A stretch of 5,585 nucleotides of DNA from Candidatus Hydrogenedentota bacterium. GTDB lineage: Bacteria; Hydrogenedentota; Hydrogenedentia; Hydrogenedentales; SCBR16-9. The notes under the pieces were generated by a model that ran no database searches, was not told the origin of the DNA, and saw only the letters and a list, made by a program, of their open reading frames with translations. Each line of letters opens with the position of its first letter. Position 1 is the first letter of the stretch. The translations under genes and the position numbers were made by a program. The stretch lies in assembly GCA_007116095.1 (NCBI GenBank), contig SKJD01000087.1, positions 1 through 5,585 on the forward strand, given 5' to 3'. Of this stretch, positions 1-5,250 are shown one piece after another.

Positions 1-714
1 CAGGAAGGACCCCGCAGCTTTGTCTTGCGTGAAGAGGTGGAAAATCGTTACCTCCAGAATCCGGCCCTGGTGCAGTACCGTGAGGATGGCCTGGTAGCAG
101 GTTCGTATCTCAACGGAGACGGGAATCCGGTTTACGGCTTCCTTGAGCATGAAGCATCCGTAGCTGCCGCGGAAGATCGCCACGGCAATCCTGGCGCTGC
201 GGTGGCCTTTGCGGGGAACGGCATGCTTCGATATCAGACACCGAGCTTCCCGCATACGGACTATACCCTGATGCTATGGGCATACCCCGAAGGCAACCCG
301 GACGGGGCGAGTAAGCAGCTCTTCAGCGCTTGGGCCCGCAACATGGACGATCCCCTGCGGGTCTTTCTGCGCAATGACGCCTTGTATGTCGGCATAGAAG
401 GGAGCAGCGGCGCCAACTTGGGCGGCATCCCGATACCTTTTGAACAGTGGACCCATATCGCCGTTGTCAAAGCCGGGCGCAGCATGGAGTTGTTCCTCAA
501 TGGGGTGCTTCGGGCCGAGATGGACCATGCGCCGCAAAGCCTGCGCGCCACCCAATCCGAACACTTCGCGCTGGGCGCCAACCCCTTTTTCCCCGGCGGG
601 GAACACTATACTGGACGCCTAGACGAGTTCGCCCTGTACGACAGGCCCCTTTCGGACGACAGTATTCGGGAGGTCTATGAGCGCGGGTTGGAACTGGAGG
701 ATGGCGCAGAATAA
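1..714 (+). CDS. LamG/concanavalin A-like domain protein, C-terminal part (5' end outside window)
   Basis: The frame is open from base 1 to a TAA at 712-714, giving 237 visible residues, so the N-terminus is missing. A TTG at 25 is an internal codon rather than a likely start, because the frame continues upstream. Residues about 28-229 fit a LamG (laminin G-like jelly roll) domain. The features are a DGLVA entry strand (29-33), the RHGNPGAAVAF turn (60-70), the TLMLWAYPE strand (89-97), QWTHIAVV (149-156), the MELFLNG hairpin (162-168), and the closing GRLDEFALYDRPLS (205-218) before a final helix. Such domains bind carbohydrate or protein ligands and usually sit at the end of larger exported proteins: sulfatases, glycosidases, FecR-like or adhesin-like proteins. 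The segment NPALVQYREDG just before the domain does not identify the missing part. No catalytic residues, membrane anchor or sorting signal are visible at the C-terminus. The domain call is firm; the parent protein's role is unknown. Confidence 0.88.
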   Translation, partial: QEGPRSFVLREEVENRYLQNPALVQYREDGLVAGSYLNGDGNPVYGFLEHEASVAAAEDRHGNPGAAVAFAGNGMLRYQTPSFPHTDYTLMLWAYPEGNPDGASKQLFSAWARNMDDPLRVFLRNDALYVGIEGSSGANLGGIPIPFEQWTHIAVVKAGRSMELFLNGVLRAEMDHAPQSLRATQSEHFALGANPFFPGGEHYTGRLDEFALYDRPLSDDSIREVYERGLELEDGAE

Positions 715-769
715 GGCAATTACATAAGGGTGTGGTTCTGGCATTACCGCTCAAGCTGGTTTGTTATGT

Positions 770-817
770 GGAGTCGCAAACTTGAGTTTGCGTCCTTCGT
801 GCCCATGCACGAAGGAG
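770..817. repeat. REP-like double hairpin
   Basis: Two perfect palindromes lie back to back. The first pairs CGCAAACT (775-782) with AGTTTGCG (785-792) around TG. The second pairs TCCTTCGTGC (793-802) with GCACGAAGGA (807-816) around CCAT. A GGAG tetranucleotide (770-773) lies one base before the first stem and another GGAG ends the unit (814-817). A GGAG or GTAG tetranucleotide next to an imperfect hairpin is the known signature of REP elements processed by REP-associated IS200-like (RAYT) transposases. Assigning this unit to that class is inference, as only one copy is visible. There is no T tract on the plus strand, so it is a poor intrinsic terminator, although it follows the LamG gene by 55 bp and could protect its mRNA 3' end. 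Confidence 0.6.
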
Positions 818-1010
818 ATACATCGAAATCGCCCAGCTTACCAAAAGTTCCGACTCAAAGCGGCGCCACCATACTCGCCATTCATGCGCAGGCAGGAAAT
901 CAGATATTCGACGGCAGTGTAATCACGGATGATTATAACGCGCCAATTTTTAACGCAAAGACGTAGCGTTACCGGATATCGTTGCTCCGAAGGAGCTTTG
1001 CTAAATACAG

Positions 1011-1052
1011 CCCAGGGTTGGACGTGACCGCAAGGTCAAGGCCTACCCTGGG
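1011..1052 (+). repeat. Long hairpin repeat, copy A
   Basis: CCCAGGGT (1011-1018) pairs perfectly with ACCCTGGG (1045-1052). After a T-T mismatch, GG (1020-1021) pairs with CC (1042-1043). Inside, TGACC (1025-1029) pairs with GGTCA (1034-1038) around GCAA, a GNRA-type loop. The total is about 15 base pairs in 42 nt. The left arm preceded by TACAG, and the right arm AGGCCTACCC, resemble the hairpins at 1165-1220 (opposite strand) and 1652-1695. The interior differs between copies, which suggests one repeat family with conserved arms and variable caps. Confidence 0.6.
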
Positions 1053-1053
1053 T

Positions 1054-1117
1054 CAACAAGACCAACAACCCCCTACGCTGAAAGCGTTGCCTAAGATTGA
1101 GACTTGTTGTCTTTTTT
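1054..1117 (+). terminator. Possible Rho-independent terminator
   Basis: A 7-bp stem, CAACAAG (1054-1060) with CTTGTTG (1103-1109), holds a nested 5-bp hairpin (1075-1087) and is followed by TCTTTTTT (1110-1117). The T tract is convincing. The closing stem is only moderately G+C rich and its 42-nt loop is long for an intrinsic terminator. It could end transcription entering from the LamG gene 340 bp upstream, or end a short RNA beginning in the spacer. Confidence 0.3.
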
Positions 1118-1164
1118 GATCATCCGCGACCCATTCAGGGTCGGTCCTGGGGGGGAGCCCCGAT

Positions 1165-1220
1165 CCCGGGGTATCGCCTACGGGCGAACCCAAGGTTCGC
1201 TCCTCCGGCTCAACCCCGGG
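1165..1220 (-). repeat. Long hairpin repeat, copy B (inverted)
   Basis: CCCGGGGT (1165-1172) pairs perfectly with ACCCCGGG (1213-1220). Inside lie two mutually exclusive hairpins. One is TCGCC-TACG-GGCGA (1174-1187), whose TACG loop closed by C-G is the stable UNCG type. The other is GCGAACC-CAA-GGTTCGC (1184-1200). They share bases 1184-1187, so only one can form at a time. On the minus strand the element begins AAATAGCCCGGGGTTG, close to the left side of copy A, hence the opposite orientation. It lies next to the smaller stem 1127-1143 and the G7 run at 1149-1155. Confidence 0.55.
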
Positions 1221-1306
1221 CTATTTATCCGTGACCGCTCCGCGGTCGGGCGGTTGTATGTCCGTGGGTGATGAACGAGCACAAGAATTTAACACGCCCT
1301 TGAAAA

Positions 1307-1358
1307 TCTTGATTTATAATTATATTATTAAGCCACAACTAAAAACACTAAATCAAGA
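1307..1358. repeat. AT-rich perfect 10-bp inverted repeat
   Basis: TCTTGATTTA (1307-1316) and TAAATCAAGA (1349-1358) are exact reverse complements separated by 32 nt. They lie in an island that is about 74% A+T (1281-1360) between very G+C-rich sequence. TATAAT occurs on the plus strand (1315-1320) and on the minus strand (1324-1319), but neither has a good -35 box at normal spacing. The island could be a regulatory or replication-type site, or the inside of a small inserted element. No function can be read directly. Confidence 0.5.
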
Positions 1359-1366
1359 CACCAAAA

Positions 1367-1520
1367 GGCAGGGAACCAGAAGGGCGATTTTACAGATTAC
1401 GCATACAGCGCAACACCCCTTGCAACTTGTCGCCCCCCCCCGACTACGGAGCGGTCGGATCGAAACAGGCCATTATGCTGTATTCATAAACTGTTTATGT
1501 TACGTTTCTGGTTTCCTGCC
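1367..1520. repeat. Imperfect inverted repeat with MITE-like ends
   Basis: GGCAGGGAACCAGA (1367-1380) matches the reverse complement of 1507-1520 at 13 of 14 positions. The similarity resumes further in: both arms carry ACAG, seven diverged bases, then ATACAGC (plus strand 1403-1409; minus strand 1483-1477). The arms of about 43 nt surround a 67-nt core holding the C9 run. Terminal inverted repeats without a gene inside fit a miniature inverted-repeat element or two head-to-head copies of a dispersed repeat. No clear target-site duplication flanks it. The inner palindrome CATAAAC-T-GTTTATG (1485-1499) lies in the right arm. Confidence 0.4.
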
Positions 1521-1552
1521 TGTGCAGGTATAGCGGGGGGTGGGCTTTACGT

Positions 1553-1576
1553 CCGTGTTTACCGTGTTTTTCGTGG
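1553..1576 (+). repeat. Short tandem motif CCGTGTTT
   Basis: CCGTGTTT occurs at 1553-1560 and 1562-1569, followed by CGTGG at 1572-1576, a period of 9-10 bp. Similar CGTGTTT/CGTGG strings recur, from memory, in spacers of many environmental bacterial genomes; this window alone cannot show that. Confidence 0.4.
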
Positions 1577-1607
1577 TAGATTTTGCTGCGTTGGGTGGGT
1601 GCCTTGA

Positions 1608-1633
1608 ATCTGCGTTAATCTGCGTCATCTGCG
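1608..1633 (+). repeat. Short tandem motif ATCTGCG, three copies
   Basis: ATCTGCG occurs at 1608-1614, 1618-1624 and 1627-1633, spaced 10 and 9 bp, and is followed by GATAAAAT. The period matches the CCGTGTTT array 50 bp upstream. This type of string is, from memory, a common intergenic repeat in PVC-group and deltaproteobacterial-type genomes. Its function is unknown. Confidence 0.5.
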
Positions 1634-1641
1634 GATAAAAT

Positions 1642-1707
1642 CAGCTATACCCGGGGTGGCGGCCTTCGGACGTACCGCCTACAGGCCTTACCCCGCGCTG
1701 TAAGCTG
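1642..1707 (-). terminator. Long hairpin copy C; possible terminator of the kinase gene
   Basis: Read on the minus strand, this lies 30 bp past the kinase stop codon. CGGGGT (1695-1690) pairs with ACCCCG (1657-1652), and GGCGG (1679-1675) pairs with CCGCC (1662-1658), with a 10-nt bulge on one side and a 12-nt loop. Outer CAGCT (1642-1646) and AGCTG (1703-1707) can also pair. ATTTTATCC follows on the minus strand, so a G+C-rich stem and a short T run make a plausible intrinsic terminator. In plus orientation the arms (CCCGGGGTGG and AGGCCTTACCCC) resemble copy A, so it may be a repeat recruited as a terminator. Confidence 0.45.
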
Positions 1708-1736
1708 CGACTTTGTTTAGCCGTTGGTGGGCAAAA

Positions 1737-3902
1737 TCAGACAGACTCCGGTTGGGTTTGGGCGTTGTCAAGGCATTGCCGCACCATTTGGAGCAGTTGT
1801 CGTGGCGGATAGGGCTTTTGCAGCAGGTGTACGCCCTCATGCACCACGAAGTCATTGTGGATGGCCGTTTCGTTGTAGCCGCTGGTGTAGAGCACCGGAA
1901 CACCGGGATTCAGGGTCTGGATGCGGGCGTAGGCGTCGCGACCGTTCATTTCAGGCATAACAACATCAAAGAAGAGCAGGTGAATAGGGGCGTTGTGGGC
2001 TTCAAAACAGGTGACTGCTTCGACGCCATTGGCCGTTTTCAGCACGGTGTACCCGGCGTTTTCCAGGATGTGCGCCGCCAGCTTGCGCACCATCTCGTTG
2101 TCTTCCGCCAGTAAAATGGTTTCCGTACCGCCCTGTACCTCGGGGTTTTCTTCGATCTCGGATGCTTCCGGAGCCTTGGCGTCGGTCATCGGAAAGTAAA
2201 TATTAAAAGCGGCTCCGAAACCCGGCTCGCTATAGACCTGTATCAGTCCCTTATGTTGCTTGACGATGCCATAGACGGTGGCCAGGCCCAGACCCGTGCC
2301 TTTGCCCGGCGCTTTCGTGGTGAAGAACGGTTCGAATATGTGGTCTTTCGTATCCTGGTCCATGCCACAGCCCGTATCTGATACCCGCAACAGGATATAG
2401 TTTCCCGGTTTGGCCCAGGGGTGCGCCGCGCAATATGCCGCATCGAAAGAGATCGGTCGGGTTTCTATCGTCAATGTGCCGCCTTCAGGCATGGCGTCAC
2501 GGGCATTTATTGTGAGATTCATCAGCACTTGTTCAATCATGCCGCTGTCTGCATGAATGCTGCCTGGTTGTGAGGTGGGGAGGAAATCCAACTGGATTTG
2601 CTCTCCCAAAAAGTGGCGCAACATCTTGAGCATGTGCTCTGTGACATGGTTGATATTCAAAAGCGTGGGTTGCATGATCTGGCGCTTGCTGAACGTTAGT
2701 AATTGACGAGTGAGTGAGGCGGCATACACGCAGGACTGGTTGATCTGGTCCAGGTAGTGTTGCTGACTTTGTTCCAGGTCGGTAATTTCTTTCAGGAATG
2801 CCGACTGGTTATCGCTGTGATCGCGCAAGTTGGCGGCGCGTATATCCAACTCCTTGAGCAACTGCGTGTATCCCAGCGTGGTTTGCAGACTGTTGTTGAA
2901 GTCATGGGCGATACCGCCGGCAAGATGCCCGATAGCTTCCATTTTCTGCGCCTGGCGAAGTTGTTCCTCCAAAAGCCTTTCTTTCGAGGCATCCAGTACA
3001 ATAGCGTGCAAGCAGGGCTTGCTCCGGAAGGTGATATTGCTGTGAAAAATACGCACATCATGAACTTGGCCATCGGCATGTCGGTGCCTGGCTTCCAGAT
3101 GACAATCGGAATCCATATCCTGTAAATGCCGCCAAATCTGATCCGCTGGGGCGGTGTCCAGGTCATGAATCGTCATCGTGCGCAGTTCTTTTCGACTCCA
3201 GCCATAATATTGCGCTGCGGATTTATTGGCGTCCCTAATGGCGCCGCTTTTAGGATCAATCAGCAATTTTACGGCGCTATGGTTTTGAAACAGATTTCGG
3301 TAATCCTGCTCACTCTGTTGCAATGCCCGTTCCGCGGCCAGTCGTTTTTCGCCTTCCAGTATCACCAGGGCCAAGATCAGAAAGGCCAGGGGATGAATTA
3401 CCAGAAAATTGAAGCCCAGCTCGCGCATAACCATTCCTGGCGTCATGTCCGGTATAAAAAAGAAGAGAAACACCATGATGCCGTGGACAAAAAAACCAAG
3501 TAGCCATAGACGGAATGGGCGAAACCATTTTGGATTTGAGCGACCCATGTAGTGGGTTGTGGCGCCGACAGCTCCGGCGACGAGGATGGTTACGACTCCG
3601 ACCGGCGCCCCGACCCCGCCCAGATAGGCTCGGTAACCTGCGCAAATGACGCCGGGAATGGCGACGGTTATCGGCCCTCCGAACAAACCCGCCATCGTCA
3701 ATACAATCGTGCGGCCGTCAAAAATAATGCCTGGTTGCAACTCGTAGGGCGTGGATATGGCGATGATGCCGACAAAGGCGTAGAGTAGGCCTGCCAGAAT
3801 TTTGAAAGAAAAAGACTCATCAGCGACATAGCGCGATAGCATCTGCAGGCCTACCGCCAGCATGACAAGTAGCGAGACATTGTTTATGAGCTGAATGATC
3901 AT
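1737..3902 (-). CDS. Membrane-bound hybrid sensor histidine kinase (5TM-LYT, PAS, HisKA, HATPase_c, REC)
   Basis: This is a signal-transducing kinase of 721 residues in the inner membrane. I chose the ATG at 3902 because [12 protein letters not shown] is a normal start for a 5TM-LYT sensor; the frame extends to a TTG at 3938, but those 12 residues are Cys-rich and unlike the family. Residues 1-185 hold five or six hydrophobic segments, including the GLFGGP and AGYRAYLGG signatures of the 5TM receptors of LytS-YhcK type. A PAS domain covers about 195-305. The H-box GGIAHDFNN puts the phospho-accepting His at 333. The ATPase domain shows the N-box around N466, DTGCGM (509-514), FEPFFTTK (523-530) and GKGTGLGLA (533-541). 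The receiver has acidic E600/D601, phospho-acceptor D646, S674 and K696. The helical region after the H-box is about 20 residues longer than I expect. All catalytic residues are present. The phosphorelay partner and signal are unknown; no response regulator is adjacent. Confidence 0.95.
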   Translation of the reverse strand: MIIQLINNVSLLVMLAVGLQMLSRYVADESFSFKILAGLLYAFVGIIAISTPYELQPGIIFDGRTIVLTMAGLFGGPITVAIPGVICAGYRAYLGGVGAPVGVVTILVAGAVGATTHYMGRSNPKWFRPFRLWLLGFFVHGIMVFLFFFIPDMTPGMVMRELGFNFLVIHPLAFLILALVILEGEKRLAAERALQQSEQDYRNLFQNHSAVKLLIDPKSGAIRDANKSAAQYYGWSRKELRTMTIHDLDTAPADQIWRHLQDMDSDCHLEARHRHADGQVHDVRIFHSNITFRSKPCLHAIVLDASKERLLEEQLRQAQKMEAIGHLAGGIAHDFNNSLQTTLGYTQLLKELDIRAANLRDHSDNQSAFLKEITDLEQSQQHYLDQINQSCVYAASLTRQLLTFSKRQIMQPTLLNINHVTEHMLKMLRHFLGEQIQLDFLPTSQPGSIHADSGMIEQVLMNLTINARDAMPEGGTLTIETRPISFDAAYCAAHPWAKPGNYILLRVSDTGCGMDQDTKDHIFEPFFTTKAPGKGTGLGLATVYGIVKQHKGLIQVYSEPGFGAAFNIYFPMTDAKAPEASEIEENPEVQGGTETILLAEDNEMVRKLAAHILENAGYTVLKTANGVEAVTCFEAHNAPIHLLFFDVVMPEMNGRDAYARIQTLNPGVPVLYTSGYNETAIHNDFVVHEGVHLLQKPYPPRQLLQMVRQCLDNAQTQPESV

Positions 3903-3961
3903 GCAGGGTATTCCATTTTTTGGACAAAAGATACACAATGGTAAAACGATTCTGTGTACCT

Positions 3962-3993
3962 ATGCAAGCAAATTCGGCGTTTGGGGCTATAAT
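3962..3993 (+). promoter_or_regulatory. Candidate promoter for the CxxC protein gene
   Basis: A consensus -10 box TATAAT lies at 3988-3993, leaving a leader of about 70 nt before the ATG at 4071. The -35 region is weak: no good TTGACA match lies 16-18 bp upstream, the nearest candidate being ATGCAA at 3962-3967 with long spacing. The leader contains a small hairpin AACCG-GGAA-CGGTT (4032-4045), whose loop is of GNRA type, and ends in a GGAG ribosome site. The divergent kinase must also be transcribed from this 168-bp region, but I see no clear promoter for it. Confidence 0.35.
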
Positions 3994-4070
3994 GTGCATT
4001 GGGATGCTCAGACCGCTTGTGGTACACTCGGAACCGGGAACGGTTGGGAACCAGGATGTGGAGTTGAGCC

Positions 4071-4475
4071 ATGATTCATTACCTGTGCGACGGATGCGGG
4101 GCGACTTTGCAGCGGCATGCGCTGCGGTATACGGTGAAAATTGACGTGCATGCCGCCTATGACGAGATGGAAATCGGGCTCCTGGACCTCGTGCGAAGCC
4201 ACCGGGAAGAAATCCAGGAACTCGTGGCCAAGTTGCACAAGCAAGATGCCGAGGAGATAGAATCTCAGATATACAAACGCATTCGCCTCGATCTCTGTCC
4301 GGCCTGCCAACGTCGTTTTCTGCGGGCCCCCCTGCACTTTCACGCCAGTTCTTCTGCCCCCGCTCCCGATCAGGAAGCCGGCCCCGTGGACGTCGACGCT
4401 TTTCTTCGCTCGCTGGGTTTTGGCAAGACCAAAGGGGATGACAGAGATAAAGGCGGAGAGTCATCGTCCGGATAA
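4071..4475 (+). CDS. Small conserved hypothetical protein with two CxxC pairs (probable zinc-binding)
   Basis: This is a complete 134-residue cytoplasmic protein with no signal peptide or membrane segment. The ATG is supported by GGAG (4060-4063) seven bases upstream. C6/C9 (CDGC) and C76/C79 (CPAC) form two CxxC knuckles separated by 66 residues, a likely split zinc ribbon. Between them is a charged, probably helical stretch (about 38-70) rich in Glu, Arg and Lys. After residue 90 the protein becomes a low-complexity Ser/Ala/Pro and Gly/Lys/Asp tail, interrupted by a short possible motif, VDVDAFLRSLGFG (106-118). Similar short proteins opening with CDxCG and ending the core with FDLCPACQRR occur, from memory, in the Verrucomicrobiota-Lentisphaerota group; no function is known to me. 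It is divergent from the kinase, with 168 bp between start codons, and 193 bp upstream of the methyltransferase. Confidence 0.85.
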   Translation: MIHYLCDGCGATLQRHALRYTVKIDVHAAYDEMEIGLLDLVRSHREEIQELVAKLHKQDAEEIESQIYKRIRLDLCPACQRRFLRAPLHFHASSSAPAPDQEAGPVDVDAFLRSLGFGKTKGDDRDKGGESSSG

Positions 4476-4585
4476 GCCATCGTCGACTACTTAACCCACC
4501 TATTTTAGCTTTAGCCCTACTTGCGTTCAACCATGGGGATTGGTATATAAACTGTTATATAAGCGCTGTTTATGTAGGTATTTCT

Positions 4586-4672
4586 ATGAACAGAATAAGC
4601 CTCAGCATTGATTATATCCAGATGTGGGCGCATAACCCAGCGCCGGGGGGGTGGCGGGGCAGGAATACATGA
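4586..4672 (+). CDS. Possible 28-codon leader ORF upstream of the methyltransferase
   Basis: ATG at 4586 opens a 28-codon frame that stops with TGA at 4670-4672, overlapping the methyltransferase ATG (4669-4671) as ATGA, the arrangement used for translational coupling. AGG (4576-4578) lies seven bases before its start. The peptide begins MNRISLSIDYIQMW and resembles nothing I know. The frame crosses the G7 run at 4645-4651; one extra G would join it in frame to the methyltransferase. The surrounding spacer also holds the direct repeat TATATAA (4544-4550, 4556-4562) and the inverted pair ATAAAC/GTTTAT (4547-4552, 4568-4573), possible promoter or operator sequence. A frame of this length is common by chance. 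Confidence 0.22.
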   Translation: MNRISLSIDYIQMWAHNPAPGGWRGRNT

Positions 4673-5250
4673 AGACTCGTGAAAGCGGCATGCCCGAGGA
4701 AGCGCGATGGCGCACTTTTTTCGACCCCGATGCGGTTCTGACGGCGTTACAACTGGATGAGCAGACCTCTGATGTCGTGGATTTCGGCTGTGGTTATGGC
4801 ATCTTTTCACTGCCGGCCGCGCGCCGGATTAAGGGGACGATGTATGGTATCGATATCGAAGCGGTAATGGTCACGGAATGTGAACGACGCGCTGCGGCTG
4901 AAGGTCTGCATAATACCCGGTTCTACCAAAAGGACTTCGTGAGCGATGAGACCGGGTTGGACGATGCATCGGTGGATTATGCGATGCTCTTTAACATCCT
5001 GCATGCGGAGACGCCGCTGGTATTGTTGCGCGAGGCCTGGCGCATCCTTAAACCCGGAGGACGGCTCGCCGTGATGCATTGGAATTATGACCCCACCACG
5101 CCACGGGGACCTTCCATGGATATACGCCCGCATCCACAAGATTGCCTGCGCTGGATGCAGGAAGCGGGCTTTGAAGTAAAGGGAGACATTATTGATCTGC
5201 CTCCCTACCACTACGGCTTAATGGGCCACAAAAAGGGGAATGTATCATGA
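4669..5250 (+). CDS. Class I SAM-dependent methyltransferase
   Basis: This is a soluble 193-residue enzyme expected to move a methyl group from S-adenosylmethionine to an unidentified acceptor. From ATG 4669, motif I is VVDFGCGYG (36-44), the acidic loop after the second strand is YGIDIE (59-64), D89 probably contacts the adenine side, motif II is DYAMLFNILHAE (103-114) and the post-motif strand is LKPGGRLAVMHW (127-138). The fold matches Methyltransf_11/25-type proteins. The N-terminal RESGMPEEARW and FFDPDAVL are characteristic of the subfamily, not of the general fold. I prefer ATG 4669, which has AGGA (4661-4664) just upstream, over GTG 4651, which sits in the G7 run and has no usable ribosome site; the frame is closed upstream by TAA at 4633. 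The 3' end overlaps the DsrE-like gene by 4 bp, so the two are co-translated. The substrate cannot be read from sequence. Confidence 0.92.
   Translation: MKTRESGMPEEARWRTFFDPDAVLTALQLDEQTSDVVDFGCGYGIFSLPAARRIKGTMYGIDIEAVMVTECERRAAAEGLHNTRFYQKDFVSDETGLDDASVDYAMLFNILHAETPLVLLREAWRILKPGGRLAVMHWNYDPTTPRGPSMDIRPHPQDCLRWMQEAGFEVKGDIIDLPPYHYGLMGHKKGNVS

Larger units (their letters stand above)
951..1117 (+). ncRNA. Candidate structured RNA or composite hairpin element
   Basis: Successive hairpins on the plus strand end in a T tract. They are TAACGC (951-956) with GCGTTA (966-971); GCTCC-GAA-GGAGC (984-996); a long hairpin at 1011-1052 capped by a GCAA tetraloop; and a 7-bp stem CAACAAG (1054-1060) with CTTGTTG (1103-1109). 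The last stem encloses ACGCT-GAA-AGCGT (1075-1087) and is followed by TC and six T residues (1112-1117). A GNRA cap and a terminator-like end are what a transcribed, structured RNA would show. I do not recognise a known RNA family and see no convincing promoter just upstream. The alternative is a cluster of dispersed DNA palindromes that happens to end in a T run. Confidence 0.3.
715..1736. other. Gene-free, palindrome-rich spacer
   Basis: About 1 kb between the LamG gene and the end of the kinase gene holds no convincing protein gene. Open frames at 730-966 and 1231-1533 encode low-complexity, family-less translations that run straight through hairpins. Base composition changes abruptly: 1281-1360 is about 74% A+T by direct count, while 1140-1250 is very G+C rich and includes a G7 run (1149-1155); a C9 run lies at 1433-1441. 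Perfect or near-perfect inverted repeats occur throughout. Those not listed as separate features are GCTCC-GAA-GGAGC (984-996), ACGCT-GAA-AGCGT (1075-1087), CGACCC-ATTCA-GGGTCG (1127-1143), GACCGC-TCC-GCGGTC (1233-1247), CCGAC/GTCGG (1440-1458), CATAAAC-T-GTTTATG (1485-1499) and CCTGC-CTGT-GCAGG (1515-1528). No transposase is present to explain them. Confidence 0.75.

Noticed and set aside
730..966. Open frame of 78 codons after the LamG gene
   Set aside because: It runs through both halves of the double hairpin at 770-817 and the start of the 951-971 stem, has no good ribosome site and its translation resembles no family.
951..1117. tRNA or known riboswitch
   Set aside because: No cloverleaf, T-loop motif or recognisable ligand-binding core is visible; only stacked hairpins.
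1231..1533. Open frame of 100 codons in the spacer
   Set aside because: It spans a hairpin, the AT-rich island and the C9 run with abrupt composition changes; no codon bias, family or ribosome site supports it.
1553..1633. CRISPR-like array
   Set aside because: The repeat units are only 7-8 bp with 1-3 bp between them, far too short for CRISPR repeats and spacers.
1713..2114. Plus-strand frame of 133 codons
   Set aside because: It is antisense to the receiver-domain end of the kinase, whose motifs are unambiguous.
3903..3938. Twelve-residue N-terminal extension of the kinase from a TTG codon
   Set aside because: The ATG at 3902 starts a normal 5TM-LYT N-terminus; the extension is Cys-rich and has a rare start codon.
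3820..4530. Minus-strand frame of 236 codons
   Set aside because: It is antisense to the CxxC protein gene and runs into the kinase in another frame; the translation is Arg/Pro-rich shadow sequence.
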